Source of the DNA: Trematomus loennbergii
Lineage: Eukaryota > Chordata > Actinopteri > Perciformes > Nototheniidae
Assembly: GCA_012861695.1 (NCBI GenBank)
Contig: JAAOOA010000150.1
Coordinates: 1-64,000, forward strand
Length of the DNA: 64,000 bases
Direction of reading: 5' to 3'
The notes under the pieces: model-generated
What the model was told of the DNA's origin: nothing
The model's database searches: none
Seen by the model: the letters and a program-made list of their open reading frames with translations, nothing else
Shown here: positions 51,101 through 62,916 of the stretch, piece by piece
Position numbering within the stretch: position 1 is the first letter of the stretch
Layout: the number at the start of each line of letters is the position of its first letter
Program-made: the position numbers and the translations under genes

Positions 51101-54100
51101 GTGTGGTATTCCATGTGATAAAGCATTGCTCTGTCTGTTGTGCTAATTCATTACTAAACTGAAACATTTCATTTATCTACAGAATATCCATTTATACATT
51201 TCAGTACTAATGAACCTTTCTGAGGAATGTATAATATATAAATATAGAGTATGACTGACCTGAGCTGTGAGATATAAGGCAGACACTGCAGCAAAGTCCT
51301 CACTTCACTCTCTCATCTGAGCAGCCTGTCAGCTTCACTTGTTTCTTCTCTGGTTGGAGTCTCAGCACTTCCAGCAGGATGGAGCTCTTTCTCTTGAGAG
51401 GTCTATGGTCCAGACTGCAGAGCTGACTGGAAACAGACTGTAATGATGGAAGGACACTCAGACCTGTTTCAGTCTCATAGTCCTTCAGGTGGGAGTACAG
51501 ATCCAGCAGGAAATCACACTGATATTCTTCATCAACCTGTTTGTCAGAAAAGGGAATGTTGGATGTGCACACTGATGATAACAGCTCCAGTGTCTTCTCT
51601 CCTGTCTGCTGCTCTCTCTCTGCTGCTGCACAGAACAGAGTCCCAAATAACTTGACTCACCTGAGAGTCCAACCAGAAACTGGAACAAGAATTGAACAGT
51701 TTGTTATCAGATGATGTCAACAGCAGAGAAAGACTCTGATAGAGAGTGTTTCTGCTAAATGTCGACAAATACCTTCAGTGAGCATAACACAGTAAACCAT
51801 AACCTCATATTGAAGTAACTTGCTGTTAAAGGATATATTGATTTTGGAAAGCTTTCAGTAAATGAACCTTTCCACAACATGTGTCATCACTTAGCTCTTC
51901 TCCTGACTCACAACACAGACACTAATCCTGTTCCTCAAATCACTTCTTATTTGCTTCCCAGTGATTCTGTTCACCTGAGGGGATTTTACTTTGTGAATGA
52001 GTTTTGTATGTAAAATGATATTCCAATATAATAATGTAAAAAGTGGAACAACAACATCTAGAGTCCTATCATGTAGAAGAGAACATCACATCATGAAACT
52101 CTTCACTTTGCTCCTGAGATCATCATCGGCGGTCACTCGTAGTCGAGTATGACTGTCCTCCTTCTTGGTCCTTGTGGGTCTTCAGGTTTTCATAGAGGCC
52201 GATTCTGGACCCGATTATTCTTGTGCAGTGTGGACAGGGGAATGTAGTGGTGGAGGGTTTGGGTTGGACCTGTTTGATGGTTGCTCTCTCCTTCCTGAGT
52301 CTGCGCTTGTCTTGTGCAGCATGGCAGAGGTCATCATTATATAGTGCAGCACCCTCACGGACAAGGTTTCTCCAGGTCGGCCTGTCTGTTGCCATGTCTT
52401 CCCAAGCTTTTAGGTCTGTGTGGCACTTCTTTAGGTTTGTTTTTATGTTATCTTTGTACCTCTTCTTTTGGCCTCCAGGGGCCCGTTTCCCTTTAACAAG
52501 CTGGGAATAAAGGACTTGTTTTGGGAGGCGAGAGTCAGGCATGCGGATAACATGGCCAGTCCATCTGAGCTGGTTTTGGGCAATGGTGGAAGTGATGGTG
52601 GGAATGTCAGCCTCCTCCAGGACGCTGGTGTTAGTGCGCCGATCCTCCCAGCTAATCCTGAGGATTTTTCGGAGGGATCTCTGATGGTATGCCTCAAGTG
52701 CCTTTAAGTGCCTGCTGTATGTGGTCCAGGCTTCTGATCCATACAGAAGAGTGGGGAGCACCACAGCTTTATAGACCAATATTTTGGTCTTTGCTTGGAG
52801 GTCACGGTTCTCAAAGACTGTCTTCCTTAGCCTTGAGAAAGCCCCACTGGCACAGCTGAGGCGATGGTGTATTTCATCATCAATAACAGCTTTTGATAGG
52901 AGGCTGCCAAGGATGGGATGGGAAGTATCCACATTTTCCAGTCTGATGTTGTCAATGGAGATGTTTGGGGGTAGGACAGGCGTACTGCTGTTTGGTGGTG
53001 GTTGGTGGAGGATTTGAGTCTTTTTTATGTTGATGGCTAGACCAAGCTGTTTGTATGCTTTTGCAAAGGCTGATAGGATACCCTGTAGGTCCTCTTCCGA
53101 GAGGGATACAAGGGCGTTGTCGTCCGCATACTGCAGCTCCATGATCGATATGGTGGTGGTTTGACCTTTAGCCCTGAAACGGTTGAGGTTGAGGAGTTGG
53201 CCGTCAGTTCTGTACATGATGTTGACTCCCTGGGGCAGATGCTTGCTTGTGAGATGTAGGATAGCAGCAACAAAGATGGAGAATAGCGTTGGAGCTATGA
53301 CACATCCCTGTTTCACTCCTGTGTCGACCCGGAAGGGTTCAGTTTCGTCTCCAATGCCACTGAGTACCTTGGCTGACATATTGTCATGCAGCAGTCTCAG
53401 TACCCGGACGTATTTTTCTGGGCAGCCAATCTTTGCCAGTACCAGCCAGAGGGCCTGACGGTTCACTGAGTCGAAGGCTTTGGTGAGGTCTATAAATGCC
53501 ATGTATAATGGTTGATTTTTTTTTCCCGGCAATACACATGTGAATCAGAGTTTAGTAACACCTCCTCTGTCTCTGATGACTAGAAGTTATGATTGTTCAT
53601 GTGTCTGAAATCTTTATTTAAAGCTCACTAACAGTCTTTAGAAGTTTCATTAGAGTCAGTAAAGTTGAATCTAGTATCCGTTAAAGAAGTAGTTAAATGT
53701 AGTATTACTTGTTGTACCTTTATTCTTTAAATTGCTCTTTATTTAAATTAAAACAGAGATATGTTAAAACGCTGATAGCAGTTTAATCAGCAAGTTTATT
53801 TATGCTTGTATGTGTCTTTATTTCTGAATGAGGCATGAGCATGATGGTGTTGCTGTCTCAGAGCTTAAGTTCTCTCATTAGGATTCACATCATTTCATTA
53901 TTCTCAAACTGGTAGAAGACTGTGGTTTAAAATAATGACTGAACTGGGAAATGTTATTCATCTGCATCATGTTCAGAAGTGAAGGACTATTGTCTCTTTC
54001 TGAAACACTGCCCATAATCAGATGTCATTTATTTTGTATTTCTTAACAAATCCACATAGAAAAATCAATATCATAAAATAAACAGTAATGGTCCCACCAA

Positions 54101-57100
54101 CCTGAGCTTTGAGATATAAGGCAGACACTGCAGCAAAGTCCTCACTTCACTCTCTCCATCTGAGCAGTCTGTCAGCTCCACTTGTTTCTTCTCTGGTTGG
54201 AGTCTCAGCACTTCCAGCAGGATGGAGCTCTTTCTCTTTGAGAGGTCTATGAACCAGACTGCAGGAGCTGACTGGAGAACAGACTTTAATGATGGAAGGA
54301 CACTCAGACCTGTTTCAGTCTCATAGTCCTTCAGGTGGGAGGCCAGATCCAGCAGGAAACCACACTGATATTCTTCATAATCAAACTCATCATCATCACC
54401 CTGTTTGTCAGGAAGAGGGAATGATGGATATGTGCACACTGATGACAACAGCTCCAGTGTCTTCTCTCCTGTCTGCTGCTCTCTCTCTGCTGCTGCACAG
54501 AACAGAGTCCCAAAGAACTTGACTCCACCTGAGACTCCATACTTGAAACTGGAACGAGAATTGAACAGTTTGTTATCAGATGATGTCAACAGCAGAGAAA
54601 GATTCTGATAGGGAGTGTTTCTGCTAAATGTCTACAAATACCTGCAAGTGAGCATAACACAGTAAAGTCCATCAACCTCATATTGAAGTAACTTTGCTGT
54701 TAAAAGGATTATATTTGGATTTTGGAAAGCTTTCAGTAAATGAACCTTTCCACAACATGTGTCATCACTTAGCTCTTCTACTGACTCACAACACAGACAC
54801 TAATCCTGTTCCTCAAATCACTTCTTATTTGCTTCCCAGTGATTCTGTTCACCTGAGGGGATTTTACTTTGTGAATGAGTTTTGTATGTAAAATGATATT
54901 CCCAATATAATAATGTAAAAAGTGGAACAACAACATCTAGAGTCCCTATCATGTAGAAGAGAACATCACATCATGAAACTCTTCACTTTGCTCCTGAGAT
55001 AATACACATGTGAATCAGAGTTTAGTAACACCTCCTCTGTCTCTGATGACTAGAAGTTATGCTGCGTTCACACCGGACGTGATGCGATGTTTGGGGGCGG
55101 CGCGATTACATGTAAAGTCAATGCAGAGACGCGGACAGACGCGAATTCGCTCCGACGGCGCGCATGAAGCGGTGGATGCGGCGCGAATCACGCGATTGAG
55201 GCGATTGAACTGTGCCGCATTAAACGCGAGAGTTCAATTTTTTCAACTCGAGCGTCAAATTCACGTGACGCGTTCTCGCGGAAGCCAATCAGCAGTGAGG
55301 ATCTCAGCCGCCGTCACTGACGTTCAACCACATTACATCAGCCGTTAGCTGTTAGCAGTTAGCACACAGAGCTCACAGCTCCTCATATCTGTTCAGAAAC
55401 TGGACAAAAGTTAAACAAGTACAAACCACAGACTGTCTGTGTCATGGCGAATACAGTCGCTGCTTTATTTATGTCTGTAGGCCGTTGTTATGAGTGTGGA
55501 ATGAGCATATACAACGTTAGCTTAGCCTGGTCGACCCGATCTTCTTTCAGAAAACAAGCATTTTAAAAGGTGTTTTGCCTGCCGTCTTGTCTGCAGACTT
55601 GTCAAAGCATTAATTCATGGTTGTTACTAACCGGTATCAGTATGTTGTTACTTCGGCATCATTTAGAAACGTGTATTACAATTTAATCACGGTAAAATAT
55701 GTTCATTTGTTGTAGTTGTAGCTCCCGAGCCAGCGCGTCTTGTTTGAATGATGCGAGTAAACACAGCTGGCAGCCGCGGTGAAACTCCAGCGTTTAGAGC
55801 GATGCGATAGGAGCGATTAGAGCGAAGCGAATAGTCACATCGCGTCCGGTGTGAACGCAGCATTAGGATTGTTCATGTGTCTGAAATCTTTATTTAAAGC
55901 TCACTAACAGTCTTTAGAAGTTTCATTAGAGTCAGTAAAGTTGAATCTAGTATCCGTTAAAGAGGTAGTTAAATGGAGTATTACTTGTTGTACCTTTATT
56001 CTTTTAATTGCTCTTTATTTAAATTAAAACAGAGATATGTTAAAACGCTGATAGCAGTTTTATCAGCAAGTTTATTTATGTTTGTATGTGTCTTTATTTC
56101 TGAATGAGGCATGAGCATGATGGTGCTGCTGTCTCAGAGCTTAAGTTCTCTCATAAGGATTCACATCATTTCATTATTCTCAAACTGGTAGAAGACTGTG
56201 GTTTAAAATAATGACTGAACTGGGAAATGTTATTCATCTACATCAGGTATTCAACTAAAATTCAACGAGGTCCAGTTAGAGAAAATCTCCCCATGCAAAG
56301 GTCCGGAACATCAAAATGTCTAACTTGCTTTATGAATTAGTGTGATATATATTGAAGTAGCCTGTAGCTTATCAACGTCTGCATGTAATCAACAACTGAC
56401 TGCCAATCAGATAAAGAAAGTACAATTCAAAAACAACAATATTTATTGTCAATTAACATTGAACTATACAGATATACAGTAAATACTGTGGATATGTGTA
56501 ATGTTCCTCTCGGGCTGCATTTAAAAATAAAATAGAGAAATAAATAAAATAGCTTTGTTAACCGTTTCACATCATGACTTAACAGTTTCAGACGATTATA
56601 GAACATATCACCATCATAACAATTGAACAGTTTTAAAGTTTCTCTTTCTTTCCCTCTTATATTGCAGTCCCTCACTCACTTTTTTTTAATTCAGTGCGAG
56701 AATTGAGCTTGAGCTTGTCCTGCCAGGAGTTTAAATCTGGGCTGAAATGGTGTCAGGGCCATTCTCATACACACATGCAGGTGCTCATTGGTTAGCCTCG
56801 GTTAGCCTGCCCTGGAACGATATTTAGTTTTAATTTTGATCCTGGTGGACTGATCATATTGGGCTCTGAGACTGCTTATTTTTTGTGACCTCAGTTCTGA
56901 CTTGAGAGGGAATGTTTGGTCAAACACTTTGTGTTTTGTCTCATAGTGGCGTTTTGGCACTTTTAATCAGGGTTGGGAGGGTTACTTTGTAAATGTAATC
57001 GGTTACTGAATACATGGCTCTGAAAGTAATCCGAATACAGTTAGAGTTACGTGTCTTAAAAAAGTAACGTATTCAGATTACTTTTAGAATACTTTTATTT

Positions 57101-60100
57101 TTCCATAACAGATGGGTATGTTTTGGTGAACAGGAGACACTTATTTTACTGTTTTAATGGCTTATCAAGAGCACAACTCAAACACAACATCTTTGGGTCA
57201 TTCTGGACAGCTCCCTCTCATCTGCACCCCACATAAAAAACATCACCAGGACTGCATTATTTGTACTCTCTTAAACCTTTCCTTAGAATATGTTATGAAT
57301 TGTCAGGTGTCCTTGGGTGCTTTGAAAGGCGCCCCTAAATAGAATGAATTACTATTATTATTTATTATCTGAAACGACGTAATAACTTTTAAAACTGTTT
57401 CCAGTCACTTGCCCCATGCATTCAGCAGCAGCAGGCCATTCACTTTGATTTGATCCCGTTATGAAATGTCATCATTTCGACAATAAAGAAATGCTACATA
57501 AACGTTATCTTGCACATTTTATCGAACCATCTCCGTTTCTATATATTTTAAAAGAGATCTCTCTCTCTGATCTGCGTGCGGGGCGGGGCCTCACAGACAT
57601 GCTGCAGCGCTGTGCAGTGTGCACACAGTTCTGCTGGTAATGAATATTACATTTTATGAGGAAACTTTTCCACCAATAATTCCAAAAAGTATTCCAAAAT
57701 GTATTCACATTCACCGCTTCTCTCCCTGTATCGCTAATTATTCTCTTCACTCACTTTCCTCTCGCTTCTCTCTGCCGCTCTCTCGTCTCTTCTTCTGTGT
57801 TTCTCTCCCTGTATCGCTCACTCGTCTCTTTCGCCCCCTGTCGGCGGCGGTTAAAATAGAATCGCCCCGTCAAAATTGAAATCCCCTATTAATGTATTGA
57901 TTATAGGTCCGGGTCCGTATAGGTCGGCGTCTGGGTCCGGATCCGGACCGCGGTCCGCCTGTTGCCGACCCCTGATCTACATCATGTTCAGAAGTGAAGG
58001 ACTATTGTCTCTTTCTGAAACACTGCCCATAATCAGATGTAATTCATTTTTGTATTTCTTAAGAAATCCACATAGAAAAATCAATATCATAAAATAAACA
58101 GTAATGGTCCCACCAACCTGAGCTTTGAGATATAAGGCAGACACTGCAGCAAAATCCTCACTTCACTCTCTCCATCTGAGCAGCCTCTCAGCTTCACTTG
58201 TTTCTTCTCTGGTTGGAGTCTCAGCACTTCCAGCAGGATGGAGGTCTTTCTCTTTGCGAGGTTTATGAACCAGACTGCAGGAGCTGACTGGAGAACAGAC
58301 TGTAATGATGGAAGGACACTCAGGCCTGTTTCAGTCTCACAGTCCTTCAGGTGGGAGTACAGATCCAGCAGGATATCACCCTGATATTCTTCTACAGTAT
58401 AAGGATGAAATCTGTGAGGAAGAGGGAATGTTGGATATGTGCACACTGATGATAACAGCTCCAGTGTCTTCTCTCCTGTCTGCTGCTCTCTCTCTGCTGC
58501 TGCACAGAACAGAGTCCCAAAGAACTTGACTCTACCTGAGAGTTCACCTGAGTCGTAAAACCAGGAACTGGAACGAGAATTGAACAGTTTGTTATCAGAT
58601 GATGTCAACAGCAGAGAAAGACTCTGATAGGGAGTGTTTCTGCTAAATGTCTACAAATACCTTCAAGTGAGCATAACACAGTAAAGTCCATCAACCTCAT
58701 ATTGAAGTAACTTTGCTGTTAAAAGGATTATATTTGGATTTTGGAAAGCTTTCAGTAAATGAACCTTTCCACAACATGTGTCATCACTTAGCTCTTCTAC
58801 TGACTCACAACACAGACACTAATCCTGTTCCTCAAATCACTTCTTATTTGCTTCCCAGTGATTCTGTTCACCTGAGGGGATTTTACTTTGTGAATGAGTT
58901 TTGTATGTAAAATGATATTCCCAATATAATAATGTAAAAAGTGAACAACAACATCTAGAGTCCCTATCATGTAGAAGAGAACATCACATCATGAAACTCT
59001 TCACTTTGCTCCTGAGATAATACACATGTGAATCAGAGTTTAGTAACACCTCCTCTGTCTCTGATGACTAGAAGTTAGGATTGTTCATGTGTCTGAAATG
59101 TTATTTAAAGCTCACTAACAGTCTTTAGAAGTTTCATTAGAGTCAGTAAAGTTGAAGCTAGTATCTGTTAAAGAGGTAGATACATGTAGTATTACTTGTT
59201 GTGCCTTTATTCTTTTAATTGCTCTTTATTAAATTAAAACAGAGATATGTTAAAACGCTGATAGCAGGTTTTATCAGCAAGTTTATTTATGTTTGCATGT
59301 GTCTTTATTTCTGAATGAGGCATGAGCATGATGGTGCTGCTGTCTCAGAGCTTAAGTTCTCTCATTAGGATTCACATCATTTCATTATTCTCAAACTGGT
59401 AGAGACTGTGGTTTCAAATAATGACTGAACTGGGAAATGTTATTCATCTACATCATGTTCAGAAGTGAAGGACTATTGTCTCTTTCTGAAACACTGCCCA
59501 TAATCAGATGTCATTTATTTTGTATTTCTTAAGAAATCCACATAGAAAAATCAATATCATAAAATAAACAGTAATGGTCCCACCAACCTGAGCTTTGAGA
59601 TATAAGGCAGAACTGCAGCAAAGTCCTCACTTCACTCTCTCCACCTGAGCAGCCTCTCAGCTCCACTTGTTTCTTCTCTGGTTGGAGTCTCAGCACTTCC
59701 AGCAGGATGGAGGTCTTTCTCTTTGAGAGGTCTATGAACCAGACTGCAGGAACTGACTGGAGAACAGACTGTAATGATGGAAGGACACTCAGGCCTGTTT
59801 CAGTCTCACAGTCCTTCAGGTGGGAGTACAGATCCAGCAGGAAATCACTCTGATATTCTTCATCACCCTGTTTGTCAGGAAGAGGGAATCTTGGATATGT
59901 GCACACTGATGATAACAGCTCCAGTGTCTTCTCTCCTGTCTGCTGCTCTCTCTCTGCTGCTGCACAGAACAGAGTCCCAAAGAACTTGACTTCACCTGAG
60001 AGTCCAATCCAGGAACTGGAACGAGAATTGAACAGTTTTTTATCAGATGATGTCAACAGCAGACAAAGACTCTGATAGGGAGAGTTTCTGCTAAATGTCT

Positions 60101-62916
60101 ACAAATACCTGCAAGTGAGCATAACACAGTACAGTCAATCAACCTCATATTGAAGTAACTTTGCCGTTAAAAGGATCATATCTGGATTTTGGAAAGCTTT
60201 CAGTAAATGAACCTTTCCACAACATGTGTAATCACTTAGCTCTTCTACTGACTCACAACACAGACACTAATCCTGTTCCTCAAATCACTTCTTATTTGCT
60301 TCCCAGTGATTCTGTTCACCTGCGGGGATTTTAGTTTGTGAAAGAGTTTTGTATGTAAAATGATATTCCCAATATAATAATGTAAAAAGTTGAACAACAA
60401 CATCTAGAGTCCCTATCATGTAGAAGAGAACATCACATCATGAAACTCTTCACTTTGCTCCTGAGATAATACACATGTGAATCAGAGTTTAGTAACACCT
60501 CCTCTGTCTCTGATGACTAGAAGTTAGGATTGTTCATGTGTCTGAAATGTTTTTTAAAGCTAACTAACAGTCTTTAGAAGTTTCATTAGAGTCAGTAAAG
60601 TTGAAGCTAGTATCTGTTAAAGAGGTAGATACATGTAGTATTACTTGTTGTGCCTTTATTCTTTTAATTGCTCTTTGATTAAATTAAAACAGAGATATGT
60701 TAAAACGCTGATAGCGGTTTTATCAGCAAGTTTATTTATGTTTGCATGTGTCTTTATTTCTGAATGAGGCATGAGCATGATGGTGCTGCTGTCTCAGAGC
60801 TTAAGTTCTCTCATTAGGATTCACATCATTTCATTATTCTCAAACTGGTAGGAGACTGTGGTTTCAAATAATGACTGCACTGGGAAATGTTATTCATCTA
60901 CATCATGTTCAGAAGTGAAGGACTATTGTCTCTTTCTGAAACACTGCCATAATCAGATGTCATTTATTTTGTATTTCTTAAGAAATCCACATAGAAAAAT
61001 CAATATCATAAAATAAACAGTAATGGTCCCACCAACCTGAGCTTTGAGATATAAGGCAGACACTGCAGCAAAGTCCTCACTTCACTCTCTCCACCTGAGC
61101 ACCCTCTCAGCTCCACTTGTTTCTTCTCTGGTTGGAGTCTCAGCACTTCCAGCAGAATGGAGCTCTTTCTCTTTGAGAGGTTTATGGTCCAGACTGCAGG
61201 AACTGACTGGAGAACAGACTTTAATGATGGAAGGACACTCAGGCCTGTTTCAGTCTCATAGTCCTTCAGGTGGGAGGCCAGATCCAGCAGGAAATCACTC
61301 TGATATTCTTCATCACCCTGTTTGTCAGGAAGAGGGAATGATGGATATGTGCACACTGATGATAACAGCTCCAGTGTCTTCTCTCCTGTCTGCTGCTCTC
61401 TCTCTGCTGCTGCACAGAACAGAGTCCCAAAGAACTTGACTCCACCTGAGACTCCATACTTGAAACTGGAACGAGAATTGAACAGTTTGTTATCAGATGA
61501 TGTCAACAGCAGAGAAAGACTCTGATAGGGAGTGTTTCTGCTAAATGTCTACAATACCTGCAAGTGAGCAAAACACAGTAAAGTCCATCAACCTCATATT
61601 GAAGTAACTTTGCTGTTAAAAGGATTATATTTGGATTTTGGAAAGCTTTCAGTAAATGAACCTTTCCACAACATGTGTCATCACTTAGCTCTTCTACTGA
61701 CTCACAACACAGACACTAATCCTGTTCCTCAAATCACTTCTTATTTGCTTCCCAGTGATTCTGTTCACCTGCGGGGATTTTAGTTTGTGAAAGAGTTTTG
61801 TATGTAAAATGATATTCCCAATATAATAATGTAAAAAGTGGAACAACAACATCTAGAGTCACTATCATGTAGAAGAGAACATCACATCATGAAACTCTTC
61901 ACTTTGCTCCTGAGATAATACACATGTGAATCAGAGTTTAGTAACACCTCCTCTGTCTCTGATGACTAGAAGTTATGATTGTTCATGTGTCTGAAATCTT
62001 TATTTAAAGCTCACTAACAGTCTTTAGAAGTTTCATTAGAGTCAGTAAAGTTGAATCTAGTATCTGTTAAAGAGGTAGATAAATGTAGTATTACTTGTTG
62101 TGCCTTTATTCTTTTAATTGCTCTTTATTTAAATTAAAACAGAGATATGTTAAAACGCTGATAGCAGTTTAATCAGCAAGTTTATTTATGTTTGTAGTGT
62201 CTTTATTTCTGAATGAGGCATGAGCATGATGGTGCTGCTGTCTCAGAGCTTACGTTCTCTCATTAGGATTCACATCATTTCATTATTCTCAAACTGGTAG
62301 AAGACTGTGGTTTAAAATAATGACTGAACTGGGAAATGTTATTCATCTGCATCATGTTCAGAAGAGAAGGACTATTGTCTCTTTCTGAAACACTGCCCAT
62401 AATCAGATGTCATTTATTTTTGTATTTCTTAAGAAATCCACATAGAAAAATCAATATCATAAAATAAACAGTAATGGTCCCACCAACCTGAGCTTTGAGA
62501 TATAAGGCAGACACTGCAGCAAAGTCCTCACTTCACTCTCTCCACCTGAGCACCCTCTCAGCTCCACTTGTTTCTTCTCTGGTTGGAGTCTCAGCACTTC
62601 CAGCAGAATGGAGCTCTTTCTCTTTGAGAGGTTTATGGTCCAGACTGCAGGAACTGACTGGAGAACAGACTTTAATGATGGAAGGACACTCAGGCCTGTT
62701 TCAGTCTCATAGTCCTTCAGGTGGGAGGCCAGATCCAGCAGGAAATCACTCTGATATTCTTCATCACCCTGTTTGTCAGGAAGAGGGAATGATGGATATG
62801 TGCACACTGATGATAACAGCTCCAGTGTCTTCTCTCCTGTCTGCTGCTCTCTCTCTGCTGCTGCACAGAACAGAGTCCCAAAGAACTTGACTCCACCTGA
62901 GACTCCATACTTGAAA
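48069..62916 (-). CDS. NLR gene 2: LRR and array part (5' end beyond the window)
   Basis: Second copy of the receptor gene, same strand and exon order as gene 1. In the window it has six array exons (U15 to U10), an intact 264-base LRR exon, and the ordinary LRR block ending F-E-I-W-stop. CARD and NACHT exons should lie to the right of 64000. As assembled, U10 and U13, a 102-base exon (50002-50103) and the 302-base exon are out of frame. Whether the gene is functional is uncertain. Confidence 0.8.
48266..48349 (-). CDS. NLR-2 LRR exon, 28 codons
   Basis: 84 bases, phase 2 to 2, one LRR (L-S-H-N-N-I-T-D). Same splice sites and reading as 4383-4466. Confidence 0.86.
48623..48892 (-). CDS. NLR-2 LRR exon, 90 codons
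   Basis: 270 bases, phase 2 to 2, about three LRRs. Its predicted protein is the same as that of 4740-5009 over the stretch I compared. Confidence 0.88.
48981..49282 (-). CDS. NLR-2 LRR exon with shared frameshift
   Basis: 302 bases with good splice sites and the same internal frame change as 5099-5400, so the lesion is older than the duplication or is shared by some artefact. Reading beyond the break still gives good LRR sequence in the other frame. Confidence 0.78.
49657..49914 (-). CDS. NLR-2 LRR exon, 86 codons (intact)
   Basis: 258 bases, phase 2 to 2, acceptor TTTCAG and donor CAG|GTCGGA. Two LRRs, with [11 protein letters not shown] at the end. This is the reference showing that 5791-6047 has lost a base. 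Confidence 0.87.
50002..50103 (-). CDS. NLR-2 short exon (one-base deletion)
   Basis: 102 bases against 103 in gene 1. The difference is GTGGATGTTC here for GTGTGACGTTC there, near 50040. The frame breaks before the L-P-Y-L-D helix. Confidence 0.72.
50168..50247 (-). CDS. NLR-2 short exon, phase 2 to 1
   Basis: 80 bases with consensus GTAAGT donor, same as 6303-6382. Confidence 0.75.
50336..50560 (-). CDS. NLR-2 LRR exon (5' bound uncertain)
   Basis: Counterpart of 6470-6700, donor AA|GTAACAG, LRR motif V-R-Q-L-D-L-T-E. The acceptor is unresolved, as in gene 1. Confidence 0.6.
50693..50956 (-). CDS. NLR-2 LRR exon, 88 codons (intact)
   Basis: 264 bases, phase 2 to 2, acceptor TTGTGTTTCAG and a weak donor AA|GTGCGC. 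It encodes F-F-Q-R-V-C-T-F-I-S, then helices and L-C-G-S-K-V-D. Gene 1 keeps only its 3' 92 bases. It lies directly downstream of array exon U10 in the transcript. Confidence 0.83.
51260..51679 (-). CDS. Array exon U10 (frame broken)
   Basis: 420 bases. Donor CTCAG|GTCAGT differs from the tandem units and matches an older module type. Losses include TCTCTCATCTG, CTCTTGAGAGG, CAGAGCTGACTGGAAACAG and TTGTCAGAAAAGG, each one to a few bases, so the frame changes several times. Nearby intron also has many small losses, suggesting a poor consensus. Confidence 0.75.
52122..53535 (-). mobile_element. 5'-truncated LINE
   Basis: Inserted in an array intron between CTCCTGAGAT and AATACACATG, which are contiguous in other units. 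The 3' end (left, 52122) finishes in a CATCAT repeat. The 5' end (right) is cut inside the RT domain and joined through a T-run and CCCGGC. No clear target duplication. It lies on the same strand as NLR gene 2. Confidence 0.9.
52123..53532 (-). CDS. LINE reverse transcriptase, C-terminal part
   Basis: 469-codon open frame. It contains A-F-I-D-L-T-K-A-F-D-S-V (RT domain 3), Q-G-C-V-I-A-P-T-L-F, the catalytic Y-A-D-D (about 53119-53130) and a C-terminal C2H2-like finger C-P-H-C-x12-H. The endonuclease and first RT motifs are missing, so it is dead as an element, yet no stops have accumulated. The stop codon lies in the terminal TGATGA, leaving almost no 3' UTR. Clade not assigned. Confidence 0.88.
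   Translation of the reverse strand: MPGKKNQPLYMAFIDLTKAFDSVNRQALWLVLAKIGCPEKYVRVLRLLHDNMSAKVLSGIGDETEPFRVDTGVKQGCVIAPTLFSIFVAAILHLTSKHLPQGVNIMYRTDGQLLNLNRFRAKGQTTTISIMELQYADDNALVSLSEEDLQGILSAFAKAYKQLGLAINIKKTQILHQPPPNSSTPVLPPNISIDNIRLENVDTSHPILGSLLSKAVIDDEIHHRLSCASGAFSRLRKTVFENRDLQAKTKILVYKAVVLPTLLYGSEAWTTYSRHLKALEAYHQRSLRKILRISWEDRRTNTSVLEEADIPTITSTIAQNQLRWTGHVIRMPDSRLPKQVLYSQLVKGKRAPGGQKKRYKDNIKTNLKKCHTDLKAWEDMATDRPTWRNLVREGAALYNDDLCHAAQDKRRLRKERATIKQVQPKPSTTTFPCPHCTRIIGSRIGLYENLKTHKDQEGGQSYSTTSDRR
54102..54548 (-). CDS. Array exon U11 (intact, long loop)
   Basis: 447 bases, phase 2 to 2. The variable loop is extended by an acidic stretch (G-D-D-D-E-F-D-Y). The remainder follows the consensus, with W-F-I-D-L-S-K-R-K and Q-V-E-L-T-D-C-S. 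Confidence 0.88.
55060..55862. mobile_element. Harbinger-like MITE, 803 bp, copy 1
   Basis: Perfect 20-bp terminal inverted repeats beginning TGCTGCGTTCACACC and a 3-bp target duplication TTA (55057-55059, 55863-55865). TWA duplications are typical of PIF/Harbinger. GC-rich, with many GCGA motifs near the ends. The ORFs over it are not convincing transposase. Confidence 0.82.
56244..57974. mobile_element. hAT-like element, 1,731 bp
   Basis: 8-bp target duplication ATCTACAT (56236-56243, 57975-57982). Ends are CAGGTATTCAAC and, on the other strand, CAGGGGTCGGCAAC, imperfect inverted repeats of hAT type. Inside is a GGGTTGGGAGGGTTAC repeat near 56967 and a segment (57642-57690) shared with the spacer at 23127. 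No intact transposase. Confidence 0.82.
58118..58567 (-). CDS. Array exon U12 (intact)
   Basis: 450 bases, phase 2 to 2. The start segment is the longest (W-F-Y-D-S-G-E-L-S-G-R-V) and the loop differs (P-H-R-F-H-P-Y-T-V). The LRR half has N-L-A-K-R-K in place of D-L-S-K-R-K. Confidence 0.88.
59588..60015 (-). CDS. Array exon U13 (one-base deletion near 3' end)
   Basis: 428 bases. GGCAGAACTGCAG near 59608-59620 lacks one base found in all intact units (GGCAGACACTGCAG). This shifts the last eight or so codons and the donor phase. Everything upstream is open. The start is W-I-G-L-S-G-E-V. Confidence 0.82.
61037..61465 (-). CDS. Array exon U14 (intact, same protein as U15)
   Basis: 429 bases, phase 2 to 2. 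Its predicted protein is identical to that of U15, including the flanking intron-encoded residues. The loop is P-D-K-Q-G-D. Confidence 0.9.
62488..62916 (-). CDS. Array exon U15 (intact, same protein as U14)
   Basis: 429 bases, 1,451 bases from U14 with only scattered intron differences, so one copied the other recently. It is the rightmost complete array exon in the window. Confidence 0.9.

Noticed and set aside
55010..55348. 112-codon ORF in the Harbinger-like element (also 63376-63714)
   Set aside because: It starts in array intron and crosses the element border; composition is GC-rich end sequence without transposase motifs.
61044..61439. 131-codon plus-strand ORFs opposite array exons (also 62495-62890, 7857-8282)
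   Set aside because: Antisense shadows of U14, U15 and U1; splice-phase evidence and LRR motifs support the minus strand.
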